DNA of 64,000 nucleotides from Rudaea sp. 3F27F6 (GTDB lineage: Bacteria > Pseudomonadota > Gammaproteobacteria > Xanthomonadales > Rhodanobacteraceae): contig NZ_SCNG01000003.1 of NCBI RefSeq assembly GCF_005503555.1, positions 434,001 to 498,000 of the forward strand, given 5' to 3'. This document shows positions 8,156 through 16,839 of this stretch, in pieces. A model generated the notes under the pieces. That model did no database searches and had not been told where the DNA came from. It was given only the letters and a program-made list of their open reading frames with translations. Both the position numbers and the translations under genes were made by a program. Numbering within the stretch: position 1 is the first letter of the stretch; each line of letters opens with the position of its first letter.

Positions 8156-9649
8156 TCAGTTTTTCGATGCGGCCTTCGGTGTCGCGGCGGCCTTCAAGTC
8201 CGCGCTGTCGAAATCGATCTTCGTCGCCTCGAAGCGCGCGCTCTTTGGATAAACCTTGGCGAGCGCGTCGGCGAACTGCTTGGCGTCGCCCGCGACGATC
8301 AGCGAGGCGCCGTCGCGGCCGAGGTGCGTGCGCGCGAAGGTCTGCACCTGCGCTGGCGTCACCGCCTGCACCTTGTCGAGCCAGGCGCCGAGTTCGCTCA
8401 GCGGCAGACCGTACAGGGCGAAGCCGGCGACGCGGCCGGCGAGGCTGCTCGTCGTTTCGAGGCTGAAGGCGTAGTTGCCCGACAGCGTCGCCTTGCGCGC
8501 GGCGAATTCGTCGGCCGGCACTTCGCTCGCACCGAGGCGGTCGAGTTCGCCGAACATCAGGCCGGCCACTTCGGTCGCCGACGGATTCTTCGTCTGCGCG
8601 CTGGCGACGAAAGCGCCGCCGTGGCGCAGTGTGGCAAGCGACGAGTTGGCGCCGTAGGAGAGGCCGCGCTTGATGCGGATTTCCTGATTGAGACGCGAGG
8701 AATAGCCGCCGCCGAGCACCGCATTGGCGACGATGCCCGGATAGTAGTCGGCAGCTTCGCGCGCGATGCCCGCATGCGCGACCGTCACCGCGGCCTGGCC
8801 GGTGCCCGGCAGATCGACGACGACGGTAGCCGGCAGATTCGATTTGCCGCCGGCCGGCGCCGCGTTCGGCAACGGCGTCGCCGGATTCTTCCAGGCGCCG
8901 AATGCCGATTCGGCGAGGCGGGCTGCCTGGTCGAGATCGATGTCGCCGGCGAACACGAGCAGGGCGTTGTCCGGGCGATAGTACGTATCGTGCAGGCGCA
9001 CGATGTCGTCGCGGCGGATGCGCGGCAGCGCCGACACCGTGCCGCCGGCCGGATGCGCGTAGGCGCCGTCGCCGTACACAGCGCGGCGCGCGACGAGTGC
9101 GGCGAGGCCCTGCGGCTCGGACAGTTCGAGCTGCAGATTGTCGAGCGACTGTTTGCGCAGGCGGTCGATTTCGTCCTGGGCGAATTTCGGATGCAGGGTC
9201 ACGTCGGCAAGCAGATCGAGCGCGGCGCCGAGCTTGGGCGTGGTCACCGTGATCGCGGCCGAAGACGAGTCCCAGCCCGCGCCGGTGTTGATGCTGCCGC
9301 CGAGCGAGTCGGCCGCCTCGGCGATCTGCGGCGCGCTGCGCGTGGCCGTGCCCTTGTCGAGCAGGCCGGCGGTCATTGCGGCGAGGCCCGCGAGTTGCGG
9401 CGGATCGACTTCGGCGCCCGAGCGCAGGTACAGCGTCGTCGTGACGAGCGGCGTCGCGCGGCGCGTGGCGACGACGACCTTGAGGCCGTTGGCGAGCGTC
9501 TTCTCGGCCGTCGGCGGGATGTTCGCTTTGCGCGCGGGGCCGGGATCGGGTAGCGCGTCGGACGCGTGCAGGCTCACGCTGCACGCAGCGAGCATGGCGA
9601 AAAGTATATTTCTGGAGAAATGCGAAAATTTGATGTTCGCGGCGCTCAT
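8156..9649 (-). CDS. M16-family protein lacking the zinc motif (non-catalytic partner)
   Basis: A 497-residue protein with an N-terminal signal peptide and the duplicated M16 fold (pitrilysin-like domains, about 50-260 and 270-480). Where active M16 enzymes carry HxxEH this protein reads AGLAAMTAGLLDKGT, so the zinc ligands are absent and it is predicted to be catalytically dead. Active/inactive M16 pairs are known, for example mitochondrial processing peptidase and bacterial heterodimers, where the inactive subunit supplies substrate-binding residues. It overlaps the catalytic M16 gene by 4 bases (ATGA), implying translational coupling and equal dosage. Confidence 0.88.
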   Translation of the reverse strand: MSAANIKFSHFSRNILFAMLAACSVSLHASDALPDPGPARKANIPPTAEKTLANGLKVVVATRRATPLVTTTLYLRSGAEVDPPQLAGLAAMTAGLLDKGTATRSAPQIAEAADSLGGSINTGAGWDSSSAAITVTTPKLGAALDLLADVTLHPKFAQDEIDRLRKQSLDNLQLELSEPQGLAALVARRAVYGDGAYAHPAGGTVSALPRIRRDDIVRLHDTYYRPDNALLVFAGDIDLDQAARLAESAFGAWKNPATPLPNAAPAGGKSNLPATVVVDLPGTGQAAVTVAHAGIAREAADYYPGIVANAVLGGGYSSRLNQEIRIKRGLSYGANSSLATLRHGGAFVASAQTKNPSATEVAGLMFGELDRLGASEVPADEFAARKATLSGNYAFSLETTSSLAGRVAGFALYGLPLSELGAWLDKVQAVTPAQVQTFARTHLGRDGASLIVAGDAKQFADALAKVYPKSARFEATKIDFDSADLKAAATPKAASKN

Positions 9650-11025
9650 GACTTGGCTCCCTTCGCTTCCGGCTTCTTCGGCGCGGCGTCTTTCGCCTTC
9701 GCCTCCTGCGTATAGACGATGGCGACGCGGTGCGCGTCGAGCACGTATTTCTTCAACACGCGCTGCACGTCGGCCGCGGTCACGGCCTGGAGGCGGACCA
9801 AGTCTTCGTTTGCCGCGGCCGCATCGCCCTTGAGCAGCACCGCCTCGCCGATCGCGAAAGCCTTGCCTTCGGCGGTCTGGCGCCGGGTCAGCGCCTGGGT
9901 GAGCAGCTTGGTCTTGACCTTGTCGAGTTCGGCGTCGGCGATCGGCTTAGTCGCGGTGTCGCCGATCACGGCGAGCAGGGCCTTCTCGGCTTCCTCGGGC
10001 TTGTGCCCGCTGGCGAGAACGGCGAAGGCGTAGACCAGACTGTTGTCGGCGCCGCTGGTGCTGCCGAACTCGGCTTCCTGCGCGATCTGGTCGCGGTACA
10101 CGAGCGCCTGATTGAGGCGCGAGGATTCGCCGTTGCTGAGCAGCGACGCGGCGACGGCGAGTGCGGCGGTGTCGGGGCTCTTCTCGGGCGGTGCGAGCCA
10201 AGACAGCACGACGGCGGGCAAAGGCACGTTGGGGCCGTGTTCGTCGTAGCGGCGATCCTTGTCCCAGGTCGGCTCGACCGCGGTGACGCGCGGAATCGGC
10301 GCGGCCGGCTTCTGCAGCGCGCCGAAATACTGATCGACCCACTTGTCGAGTTCGGCCGGATCGAAGTCGCCGGCGACGATCAGCGTGGCGTAGTCGGGGC
10401 GATAGTAGGTCTTGTGGAAATCGATCACGTCTTGCAGCTTCGCCGCTTCGAGATCCTCGATGCTGCCGATGCCGGGGCGCTTGTACGGATGCACGAGGTA
10501 GGAATCTTTCGCGATCGCGTTGAACAGGCGGCCGTAGGGCTGGGCGAGGACGCGCTGGCGCAGCTCTTCTTCGACCACGGCGCGCTCGGATTTGAAGTTG
10601 GCTTCGTCGACGGTGAGGTTGGCCATGCGCTCGGCCTCGGCCCAGAGCAGACGCTGCAGATGGTTCGATGGCACCGCCTCGAAATAATTGGTGTAGTCGT
10701 CCGCGGTCGAGGCGTTGTTGTGGCCGCCGACGTCTTCGGTCAGGCGGTCGAACTGCTCGGCCTTCATGTTCTTCGTGCTCTTGAACATCAAGTGCTCGAA
10801 CAAATGGGCGAAGCCGCTGCGACCCTGCGGATCGTCCTTCGAGCCGACGTGATACCAGACCTGCACGGCGACGGTCGGACTGGTGTGGTCCTCGACGGCG
10901 ATCACCTGCAGGCCGTTGGCGAGCGTGCGCTCCTTGTAGGCGATCTTCGGGATGGCGAGGTCGGCGGCGAACGCGGCGACGCTGGCGCCCGCGGTGAAAA
11001 GGCATGCGATGAGACGTACGCGCAT
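9646..11025 (-). CDS. M16-family zinc peptidase (catalytic subunit)
   Basis: A 459-residue secreted insulinase-like peptidase with a signal peptide (1-20). The inverted zinc motif HLFEH is intact at 74-78 within GFAHLFEHLMFKSTKN, and the downstream glutamate-rich helix AVVEEELRQR supplies the third zinc ligand. The second M16 domain (about 210-400) has the usual YRPDYATLIVAGDF signature. The C-terminus is Lys/Ala-rich. It overlaps the next gene, the inactive M16 homologue, by ATGA, and together they probably form a periplasmic heterodimer that degrades small peptides. Confidence 0.92.
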   Translation of the reverse strand: MRVRLIACLFTAGASVAAFAADLAIPKIAYKERTLANGLQVIAVEDHTSPTVAVQVWYHVGSKDDPQGRSGFAHLFEHLMFKSTKNMKAEQFDRLTEDVGGHNNASTADDYTNYFEAVPSNHLQRLLWAEAERMANLTVDEANFKSERAVVEEELRQRVLAQPYGRLFNAIAKDSYLVHPYKRPGIGSIEDLEAAKLQDVIDFHKTYYRPDYATLIVAGDFDPAELDKWVDQYFGALQKPAAPIPRVTAVEPTWDKDRRYDEHGPNVPLPAVVLSWLAPPEKSPDTAALAVAASLLSNGESSRLNQALVYRDQIAQEAEFGSTSGADNSLVYAFAVLASGHKPEEAEKALLAVIGDTATKPIADAELDKVKTKLLTQALTRRQTAEGKAFAIGEAVLLKGDAAAANEDLVRLQAVTAADVQRVLKKYVLDAHRVAIVYTQEAKAKDAAPKKPEAKGAKS

Positions 11026-11343
11026 GGCGGTCTTCCGTGGGATGGGCTGGGCAGAATAACAAGGCCGGCAAGCGGGCTTGTAGGCCGAAAGTCATGCTTT
11101 TGCTCGTCATTCCGGCAGGGATTGCCGGAATCCAGACTGCATGGGCGCCAACGATCAATCGACTACGGCAAGACTGCGGTGCTGGTAGACCGCGTGATCA
11201 GGTGGGATGTCACACCGATATAAAGCGTGCCATTTCGTTCGCCGGAAAGAATGTAAACGCTCGGCTGCTTTTCTATGCCCCTTTCCCATTCGACATCCGT
11301 GTAGCCTGGGTTCCGGCAATCCATGCCGGAACGACGTGCTGTC
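11026..11343. other. 318-base intergenic region between M16 and MOSC genes
   Basis: I see no coding region here. It holds the presumed minus-strand promoter of the M16-M16-M61 genes and, across most of its length, a pair of REP-like palindromes in opposite orientation (listed separately). Confidence 0.6.
11106..11335. repeat. pair of REP-like palindromes in inverted orientation
   Basis: Bases 11106-11136 begin GTCATTCCGGC and end GCCGGAATCCAGA. Bases 11305-11335 are its near reverse complement (CCTGGGTTCCGGC to GCCGGAACGAC). Each 31-base unit is itself a palindrome (CCGGCA/TGCCGG core). The pair encloses about 170 bases of non-coding DNA. The core matches the repeat at 8044-8141. Confidence 0.72.
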
Positions 11344-12150
11344 TCACGTCACTACTTCGACCGCATCGCCGACGCGCACCGTGCCGAGCCCGCGCGGAAT
11401 CAGGTTCTGCCCGAAGGTCACGCCTTTTTCGCCGCGGCGATAGCCGATCAGGGTGCGCAGCGGCTCGCCCGAGGGATCGCGTTCGCCGCGCTCGAAGTCG
11501 ACCGTAGTGAACACGCAGCGCGTGCACGGCTTGACCACGTCGAACTCGACTTCGCCGACGCGGATGCGCTTCCAGCCGTCCTCCGCGTGCGGTTCGGTGC
11601 CGGCGACGACGAGGTTGGGGCGGAAGCGCAGTATCGGCACCGGCTTGGCGAGCTTGGAGTTGAGCAGGTCAAGCGCGGCCTGCGAAATCAACAGCAGCGG
11701 AAAGCCGTCGGCGAGGCTGACCTCGTCGCCCGCCGCGGCGTACTTCGCGTCCACCGCGCGGATGCATTCGCGGTCCATGTGCAGCAGGCGCGTCGGTGCG
11801 CCGATGAAGGTCGTCAGCCAGGCGTTGCTGGTCTCGTCGGCGAGCAGCGGCGAGACGGGACTGTCCCATACCGAGGTGGCAACGCGCTCGCCGTACGCGT
11901 CCGGTACGGGCACGCGCAGGCCGGAGGTGCCGGGCGCGTCGAGGTGCAGCGATCCGTCCGCGTTCGGCAGCGCGCGGATCAGAGTCAGACGCGCATGCTC
12001 GCGTCCGGTCAGCATCTTGCTGTCGGCGTCGACTGCCATCCAACGGCGGTCGCGCGCGAGTCCGCGCGTTTCCACCGTCGAGGATTGCAGCGTCAGCGGC
12101 GCGCACGACTTGAGCGGATAGATATGAATCGAAGCGAGCGAGAATGTCAT
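11344..12150 (-). CDS. MOSC domain-containing protein (YcbX-like)
   Basis: A 268-residue protein with an N-terminal MOSC_N beta-barrel domain (starting SLASIHIYPLKSC, with ARDRRWMAVD at about 33-42) and a C-terminal MOSC domain (about 125-265). The conserved cysteine of the molybdenum-cofactor site lies in VKPCTRCVFTTVD, followed by the typical GVTFGQNL motif. Members such as YcbX and mARC bind a Moco sulfurated-type cofactor and reduce N-hydroxylated compounds such as hydroxylaminopurine. A C-terminal 2Fe-2S domain, present in YcbX, is absent, so electrons must come from another protein. It is transcribed divergently from the MFS gene. Confidence 0.85.
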   Translation of the reverse strand: MTFSLASIHIYPLKSCAPLTLQSSTVETRGLARDRRWMAVDADSKMLTGREHARLTLIRALPNADGSLHLDAPGTSGLRVPVPDAYGERVATSVWDSPVSPLLADETSNAWLTTFIGAPTRLLHMDRECIRAVDAKYAAAGDEVSLADGFPLLLISQAALDLLNSKLAKPVPILRFRPNLVVAGTEPHAEDGWKRIRVGEVEFDVVKPCTRCVFTTVDFERGERDPSGEPLRTLIGYRRGEKGVTFGQNLIPRGLGTVRVGDAVEVVT

Positions 12151-12339
12151 CGATGCAATGAACGGCGGACGCGGGGAAATGCACAGGCTTCCCTTCTCCC
12201 GACGCAGGAAGACGACGCGCAGCGCCGGCGGCGGAAAGGGCAGGGCGGATCACAAATGCCGGCGCAAATTGTAGCGCCTTTCCCGCCTCCGCCTTGAGGC
12301 GCTGTGGGCGAAGAGAAACGCGAAGCGTGACATTTAGCC

Positions 12340-13668
12340 GTGCTACGCTTCGCCGCCCGTCCACGCGAAAACCTGTCCTTGGCCGAACAGACCGACAAAG
12401 TCGCTGCCGACCATGTTTCATTCACCGGCGTAAAACGCCATGAATGGCCGGCGCTGATCATCGCCTTCGTCTATTTCTTTCTCGTACTCGCCGCGTACTA
12501 CGTATTGCGGCCCGTGCGCGAGCAGCTCGCCGCGGCGAGCGGATCGCAGGTGTTGTTCCAGTTCTATCTGACGACCTTCGTCGTCACCCTGATTCTGACG
12601 CCGGTCTACGGCTGGCTGATCGCGCGCTTTCCACGCAAGCGCTTCGTGCCTTTCGTCTATCTGTTCTTCATCGGCTGCCTGTTTGCGTTCATCCCGGCCT
12701 TCGAGGCGCAGGGCCAGCTCAATCCGCGCGTGCTCGGCCAAGTGTTCTTCGTCTGGCTCAGCGTGTTCAATCTGTTCGTCGTCGCGGTGTTCTGGAGTTT
12801 CATCGCCGACATCTTCAGCGTCGAGCAGTCGCACCGGTTGTTCGGCATCATCGCGTTCGGCGGCGCGCTCGGCGCGATCGCGGGTCCGCTGCTGACCAAG
12901 TGGCTCGTGCATCAGATCGGCATCGGCCCGCTGCTCGGCGTTGCCGCCTGCATGCTGCTCGCCGCGGTGGGCTGCATCTTCGCCCTGGTCGGCTGGTCGC
13001 GGCGGCATCCGGTCGCGCAGGACACGCAGCGCAACGAGGCCGTCATCGGCGGCGGATTCTGGGCCGGCGCCAAGCTCGTGTTCGCCTCGCCTTTCCTGCG
13101 CCGCGTCGCCATCCTGATGCTGCTCGGCGACTGCGTCGGCACGGTGCTCTATAACCTGCAAACCGACATCGGCCACCAGTACTACAAGGACGGCGCGGCG
13201 CGCACCGATTTCTACGCGAGCATCGATCTGTCGGTCAACGTGTTGATGGCCGTCCTGCAGATCGTGGTGACCCGCGCCGTGCTGACACGGTTCGGGCCGG
13301 TTCCGGCGCTCACGGGTACCGAGATCGTCAAGGCGCTGACCCTGATCACCCTGGCTTTCCTCGGCCAGCCTGCGGCCGTCGCCGCGGCAATGATCGTCAC
13401 GCGCGGCGGTGCCTACGGTGTCGAGAAGCCGGCGACGGACAGCTTGTACACGCGCGTCGACCGCGAGACCCGCTACAAGGCCAAGGGCTTCGTCGACACC
13501 GCCGTATGGCGTTTCGGCGACGTGGCGGTCGTCGGCATCATCACGGTGTTGCGCGATTTCGGCATGACCACGTCGGGTTTCGCGAGCCTGTCGGCGCTTG
13601 CCGCGATCTGCGCGGCGTACATCGCTTGGCGCCTGAGATCGACGCCGGAACTGCGCGATCCGGTCTGA
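12340..13668 (+). CDS. MFS / nucleotide-carrier-like membrane transporter
   Basis: A 442-residue polytopic membrane protein with about 12 predicted helices, beginning with PALIIAFVYFFLVLAAYYVL. The first helix and the following YYVLRPVREQL segment are typical of the bacterial ATP/ADP-translocase-like branch of the major facilitator superfamily (TLC / NTP-NDP exchanger-like), which free-living Xanthomonadales also carry; their substrate is not established. The GTG at 12340 is the most upstream start. A TTG at 12379 gives a more compact N-terminus of about 25 residues before helix 1 and is equally possible. It ends 12 bases from the convergent apbE gene. Confidence 0.7.
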   Translation: MLRFAARPRENLSLAEQTDKVAADHVSFTGVKRHEWPALIIAFVYFFLVLAAYYVLRPVREQLAAASGSQVLFQFYLTTFVVTLILTPVYGWLIARFPRKRFVPFVYLFFIGCLFAFIPAFEAQGQLNPRVLGQVFFVWLSVFNLFVVAVFWSFIADIFSVEQSHRLFGIIAFGGALGAIAGPLLTKWLVHQIGIGPLLGVAACMLLAAVGCIFALVGWSRRHPVAQDTQRNEAVIGGGFWAGAKLVFASPFLRRVAILMLLGDCVGTVLYNLQTDIGHQYYKDGAARTDFYASIDLSVNVLMAVLQIVVTRAVLTRFGPVPALTGTEIVKALTLITLAFLGQPAAVAAAMIVTRGGAYGVEKPATDSLYTRVDRETRYKAKGFVDTAVWRFGDVAVVGIITVLRDFGMTTSGFASLSALAAICAAYIAWRLRSTPELRDPV

Positions 13669-13680
13669 GCCGCAAACGAC

Positions 13681-14580
13681 TCAGATTGCGCGGCTGCCGC
13701 CTGCACGGCCGTCGGCATCGATAGTGAGATAGGGCAGGCCGAGTTCGCGCAGATAGCGGCCGCCGCGCTCGACGCCGAACAGCATGGCCAAGGTCGATGC
13801 GGCGCCGGCGACCAGGCACGAGTCGGCGAGCACGCTGACGCTGGCGAAACTTTCGACCGGATAGCCGCTGGTCGGATCGACGATGTGCGAATAACGCTTG
13901 CCGTCCACGATCATGACGCGCTCGTAATCGCCGCTCGTGGCGAGGCCGCCATGAGCGAGTTCGACGCTGGCATGCACGCGCTGCGGATTGCGTGGTGATT
14001 TGATCCCGGCAAGCCACGCACTGCCATCGGCATGCGCACCGATCACGGCGAGATCGCCGCCAAGATCGACGATGCCGTGCTGCGCGCCGTGATTGCGGCA
14101 GATTTCCGCGGCACGGTCGGCCGCGTATTCCTTCACCACGCCGCCGAGGTCGATGCGCATGCCTGTCACCGGCAGAGAGAGAAACGGGCGTCGCCAAGTC
14201 ACGCGATGCCAGCCGACGTGCGCGCGTGCTGTGTCGATATCGGCGCGGGTCGGCACGCGCCCGCTCTGCAAGTCCCACAGTTTCGTCAGCGCGCCCGCGG
14301 TGATGTCGAAGCGGCCATCGCTCTGCGCATGCAGCGCCGCGGCGAAGTCGATCAGGTTTGCCGCTTCTTCGTCGAGTTCGACCGCCTGGCCGCTGCCTGC
14401 GCTCGCACAGAGTCGCGCGAGCCAGTTGTCGTCGCGGTAGTGCGAGTACTTCTCGTCGAGACGCGCGACTTCGGCCTGCGCCTTCAAAGCCGCAGCGCGC
14501 GCAATGGATTCGTCGTCTGCCTCGATCTGGATCTCGCAGGGGCTGCCCATGCTCGAAAACGCGTAGCGGAATAGGGGCAT
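13681..14580 (-). CDS. apbE: FAD:protein FMN transferase (ApbE)
   Basis: A 299-residue ApbE protein. ApbE uses FAD and Mg2+ to attach FMN covalently to a Thr or Ser of a target protein. Family motifs are visible in order: DGRFDITAGALTKLW, RIDLGGVVKEYAAD, HGIVDLGGDLAVIG and HIVDPTSGYPV, the last being the metal/FAD site. ATG 14580 is chosen; the longer frame to 14676 would translate a palindromic repeat. With this start there is no signal peptide or lipobox, which is odd because its likely target, the upstream DUF3570 protein, is exported. It is the last gene of a minus-strand run with DUF3570, DUF4266, TlpA and cupredoxin genes. Confidence 0.9.
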   Translation of the reverse strand: MPLFRYAFSSMGSPCEIQIEADDESIARAAALKAQAEVARLDEKYSHYRDDNWLARLCASAGSGQAVELDEEAANLIDFAAALHAQSDGRFDITAGALTKLWDLQSGRVPTRADIDTARAHVGWHRVTWRRPFLSLPVTGMRIDLGGVVKEYAADRAAEICRNHGAQHGIVDLGGDLAVIGAHADGSAWLAGIKSPRNPQRVHASVELAHGGLATSGDYERVMIVDGKRYSHIVDPTSGYPVESFASVSVLADSCLVAGAASTLAMLFGVERGGRYLRELGLPYLTIDADGRAGGSRAI

Positions 14581-14612
14581 CTTGCGCTCGGAGAGAAGGC
14601 GGACACGGAGTA

Positions 14613-14742
14613 ACACGGAAGGACACGGATAGAGCGAATTGGAACAGAGCTCCTCTGTCGATTCGCATCCTTCCATGTTAATCCGTGCCTTATCTCAGAA
14701 GCGGGGCTCTGTTTGAATTGCCCTATCCGTGTCCTTTCGTGT
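14613..14742. repeat. imperfect inverted repeat with about 40-base arms between DUF3570 and apbE genes
   Basis: Left arm 14613-14653 (starting ACACGGAAGGACACGGATAG) and right arm 14703-14742 (ending CTATCCGTGTCCTTTCGTGT) are reverse complements at most positions, with arms meeting at GAGCTCC/GGGGCTC and a roughly 50-base centre that contains a further half-copy (ATCCTTCC...ATCCGTGCC). It occupies the gap between two cotranscribed genes and could fold into a long RNA hairpin that sets the relative expression of apbE. Confidence 0.75.
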
Positions 14743-14751
14743 CCAATAATC

Positions 14752-15933
14752 CTAATCGAACCCGTAATCGAGCCCCGCCCACGCACGCGTAAAGTCGACG
14801 AGCGCGGGCACGGCTGCACCGCCGCCGCCGAGCGCGAGGCCCTTGGCGCTGTGATAGTGCTCGGCACCGAGGCTGAACTCCCAGCGCCCGATCGCTTTGC
14901 GCACATTGATACTTGTGGAGAATGCGCCGAATGTGCCGAGGCGGTAGTCGCCGGAATAGTAGCGCTGCCCTTCGGGGGCGATAAGGAACGGCGCATAGAA
15001 GCGCGCCTGCGATTGCCCGTACCAGCGCAGCGACGGCACCAGGCGCCAGCCGTTGCCGAGGCTTTGGTACCACGAGGCTTCCAGCGTATGCGACGTCAGG
15101 CCCCAACTGTCCTGCGCATACCGGTAGTCGAGATGCAGGGCGGCGTCGAGGCGCGCGAACGAATGCCGGTAGCGCAACAGGCCTGCGGCTTCGGTACGGC
15201 GGCCGGGGCGCTGCTCGGGCAGCACTTGATCGCCATAGGCGAACAGCTTGTACGGATCGGAAAGAAAGCCGCGTTCGAGGTTGAGCTGCACGCCGGCCTG
15301 CAGCACCGAGTCGCGGTCGAGCACCCAGGCCAGGCTGGCGAAGGCGGACGCGGTGTTCTTGGTCGCGCGTTCGATGCGGCCGTAGATGGCGGCGTCGGTC
15401 GGCCGGAGTAGATCGTGCGAGAAACTGCCGCCGTAGCCGAGCGTGGTTGCGGCGTCGAGCGGTTGGCTGTGCTCCACGCCGACGGCCGTGGCGCGATAGT
15501 CGCGCTCGGCCGAGTAGGAGGCGGTATAGGTCGTGTTCGCGCTCGTGCCGGGGCCTTGGGTCAGCGCGACCGACAGCGCACTGCGATGGTCGCGGATCGT
15601 CGCGCCGCTCAGTACCTGCACTGGTCGCCCTTTCGCATCGGGCTCGACGAACCACGGCGAGGAACCGCTCATCACCTCGTGCGTCGCGTCGAGCTTGAGT
15701 CCCCAGGCGCCGCCGTCGAGTTTCGTATCGACGTCGAGCTGTTGCGAGAGCACGCGGTAGCGCTGCGGATCGCCGATCACCGGGCCGTTGAGCGCATTTT
15801 CGTCGTACTCGGAAAAACGATAGCTCGCGCGCGTGTTCGACTCGTCGCTTTCGGCGGCCGGCGATGGCGCGGCGGGCAGCAGCGCGGCGGCGGCGGTGAG
15901 CAGGGCGGTCAGTGAGGCGGAGGAGCGGGGCAT
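14752..15933 (-). CDS. DUF3570 outer-membrane protein, predicted ApbE flavinylation target
   Basis: A 393-residue protein with a signal peptide (1-27) followed by beta-strand-rich sequence with alternating aromatic residues, ending LDYGFD, consistent with an outer-membrane barrel. DUF3570 is one of the families reported to be flavinylated by ApbE. Two candidate FMN attachment motifs of the [ST]GA[ST] type are visible: SGSS at 89-92 (HEVMSGSSPW) and SGAT at 109-112 (VQVLSGATIRD). The second matches the consensus best. Genes for a DUF4266 lipoprotein and a TlpA thioredoxin lie upstream and apbE lies downstream, the usual context. The likely role is extracytoplasmic electron transfer, not yet defined biochemically. 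Confidence 0.88.
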   Translation of the reverse strand: MPRSSASLTALLTAAAALLPAAPSPAAESDESNTRASYRFSEYDENALNGPVIGDPQRYRVLSQQLDVDTKLDGGAWGLKLDATHEVMSGSSPWFVEPDAKGRPVQVLSGATIRDHRSALSVALTQGPGTSANTTYTASYSAERDYRATAVGVEHSQPLDAATTLGYGGSFSHDLLRPTDAAIYGRIERATKNTASAFASLAWVLDRDSVLQAGVQLNLERGFLSDPYKLFAYGDQVLPEQRPGRRTEAAGLLRYRHSFARLDAALHLDYRYAQDSWGLTSHTLEASWYQSLGNGWRLVPSLRWYGQSQARFYAPFLIAPEGQRYYSGDYRLGTFGAFSTSINVRKAIGRWEFSLGAEHYHSAKGLALGGGGAAVPALVDFTRAWAGLDYGFD

Positions 15934-16009
15934 GGGTATTGAGGGTGAGTAGGAGGGCGTGTCGTTGCGGATTGCTGTGCTGGGCGGAAGGACGATGTTT
16001 TCTTAGAAG

Positions 16010-16053
16010 CTGGATCCCGGCTCACCGCACATCCATGTGCTGGCCGGGATGAC
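16010..16053. repeat. REP-like palindrome
   Basis: Begins CTGGATCCCGGC and ends GCCGGGATGAC, with an internal palindrome GCACATCCATGTGC, so the element can fold into a single hairpin. Its ends match the GTCATCCCGGC ends of the 8044-8141 repeat. It lies between the DUF4266 and DUF3570 genes. Confidence 0.65.
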
Positions 16054-16065
16054 GACATCCTGTCG

Positions 16066-16296
16066 TCAATTGCAGCCGCAGCCGCCGCCGGCGGCGCCGA
16101 TTGCGCCGCTCGATCCCTCCTTGCTGAAGTAGGCGTGCTGCTTCATTGCGGTCTGCACCGAATCCGGGTCCCAGCGCATATCCCAGCGCGCGAGATGAGC
16201 GCGTTCCCACGGTTGCACGGGCGTCGTCGCGCAGGCACCGAGAGCGGCGCAGAAGGCGACGAGACCAACGAGGCGGGCGACTGGACTAAGGCGCAT
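16066..16296 (-). CDS. DUF4266 lipoprotein
   Basis: A 76-residue lipoprotein. The lipobox LGAC places the acylated Cys at position 22. After it come the conserved VQPWERAHLARWDM and the family's glycine-rich tail ending GGGCGCN, with a Cys-x-Cys pair at 73 and 75 that could bind metal or form a disulfide. DUF4266 genes are regularly found next to DUF3570 and apbE genes; the molecular role is unknown. The start overlaps the stop of the TlpA gene by 11 bases, so translation is coupled. Confidence 0.9.
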   Translation of the reverse strand: MRLSPVARLVGLVAFCAALGACATTPVQPWERAHLARWDMRWDPDSVQTAMKQHAYFSKEGSSGAIGAAGGGCGCN

Positions 16297-16804
16297 CGGC
16301 GGGCTCCTTGACGAGACGGTCGATCTCGCGCCGCAGCGTGTCGAGGTCGGCGGATTTGAATCCCTGGCCGCGCCAGCGCACGACGCCGCGGCGGTCGATC
16401 AGGTATGAGGTCGGCATGCCGATCAAGCCGTAGCTCTTCGGCACGTCGCCGGCCGGATCGAGCAGGACCGCATAGCCGACCGGATGCGCGGCGAGAAATT
16501 CCTCCGCGTCGCTGCGCGTTTCGTCGACGTTGACGGCGAGGAGGGCGAAATCCGTATGCGGCAGGCTTGCCTGCAGTTTTTCGTACTGCGGCATCGCCTC
16601 GCGGCACGGACTGCACCACGAGGCCCAGAAATCGACGAAGACGACTTTGCCGCGCACGTCGGCGAGACCGAGCTTCGCTTCCTTGCCGAGCTGCGGCAGG
16701 CGGAAGTTGGGCGCGCGTTCGCCGACCTCGACCGCAGCAGCATTGGCGATCGCGACGACCGAAGCGAGCAGCGCGGCGAAGACGCGCAGGCGAGGCCGGA
16801 TCAA
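16286..16804 (-). CDS. TlpA-family thiol:disulfide oxidoreductase
   Basis: A 172-residue exported thioredoxin-fold protein. The start is inferred to be TTG at 16804, which has GAGGCCGGAG directly upstream and begins a signal peptide (about 1-23, ending ANAAA); no ATG is available in this frame near the domain. The active site is WCSPC (Cys64 and Cys67) in VDFWASWCSPCREAMPQ, and a cis-proline loop GMPTSYLID follows. It probably keeps cysteines of a partner, perhaps the DUF4266 CxC tail or the cupredoxin copper site, reduced in the periplasm. It lies 35 bases downstream of the cupredoxin gene and overlaps the DUF4266 gene. Confidence 0.88.
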   Translation of the reverse strand: MIRPRLRVFAALLASVVAIANAAAVEVGERAPNFRLPQLGKEAKLGLADVRGKVVFVDFWASWCSPCREAMPQYEKLQASLPHTDFALLAVNVDETRSDAEEFLAAHPVGYAVLLDPAGDVPKSYGLIGMPTSYLIDRRGVVRWRGQGFKSADLDTLRREIDRLVKEPADAP

Positions 16805-16839
16805 CTCCGGCCTCGCACGGAACGGGTTGGACCGGCCGT

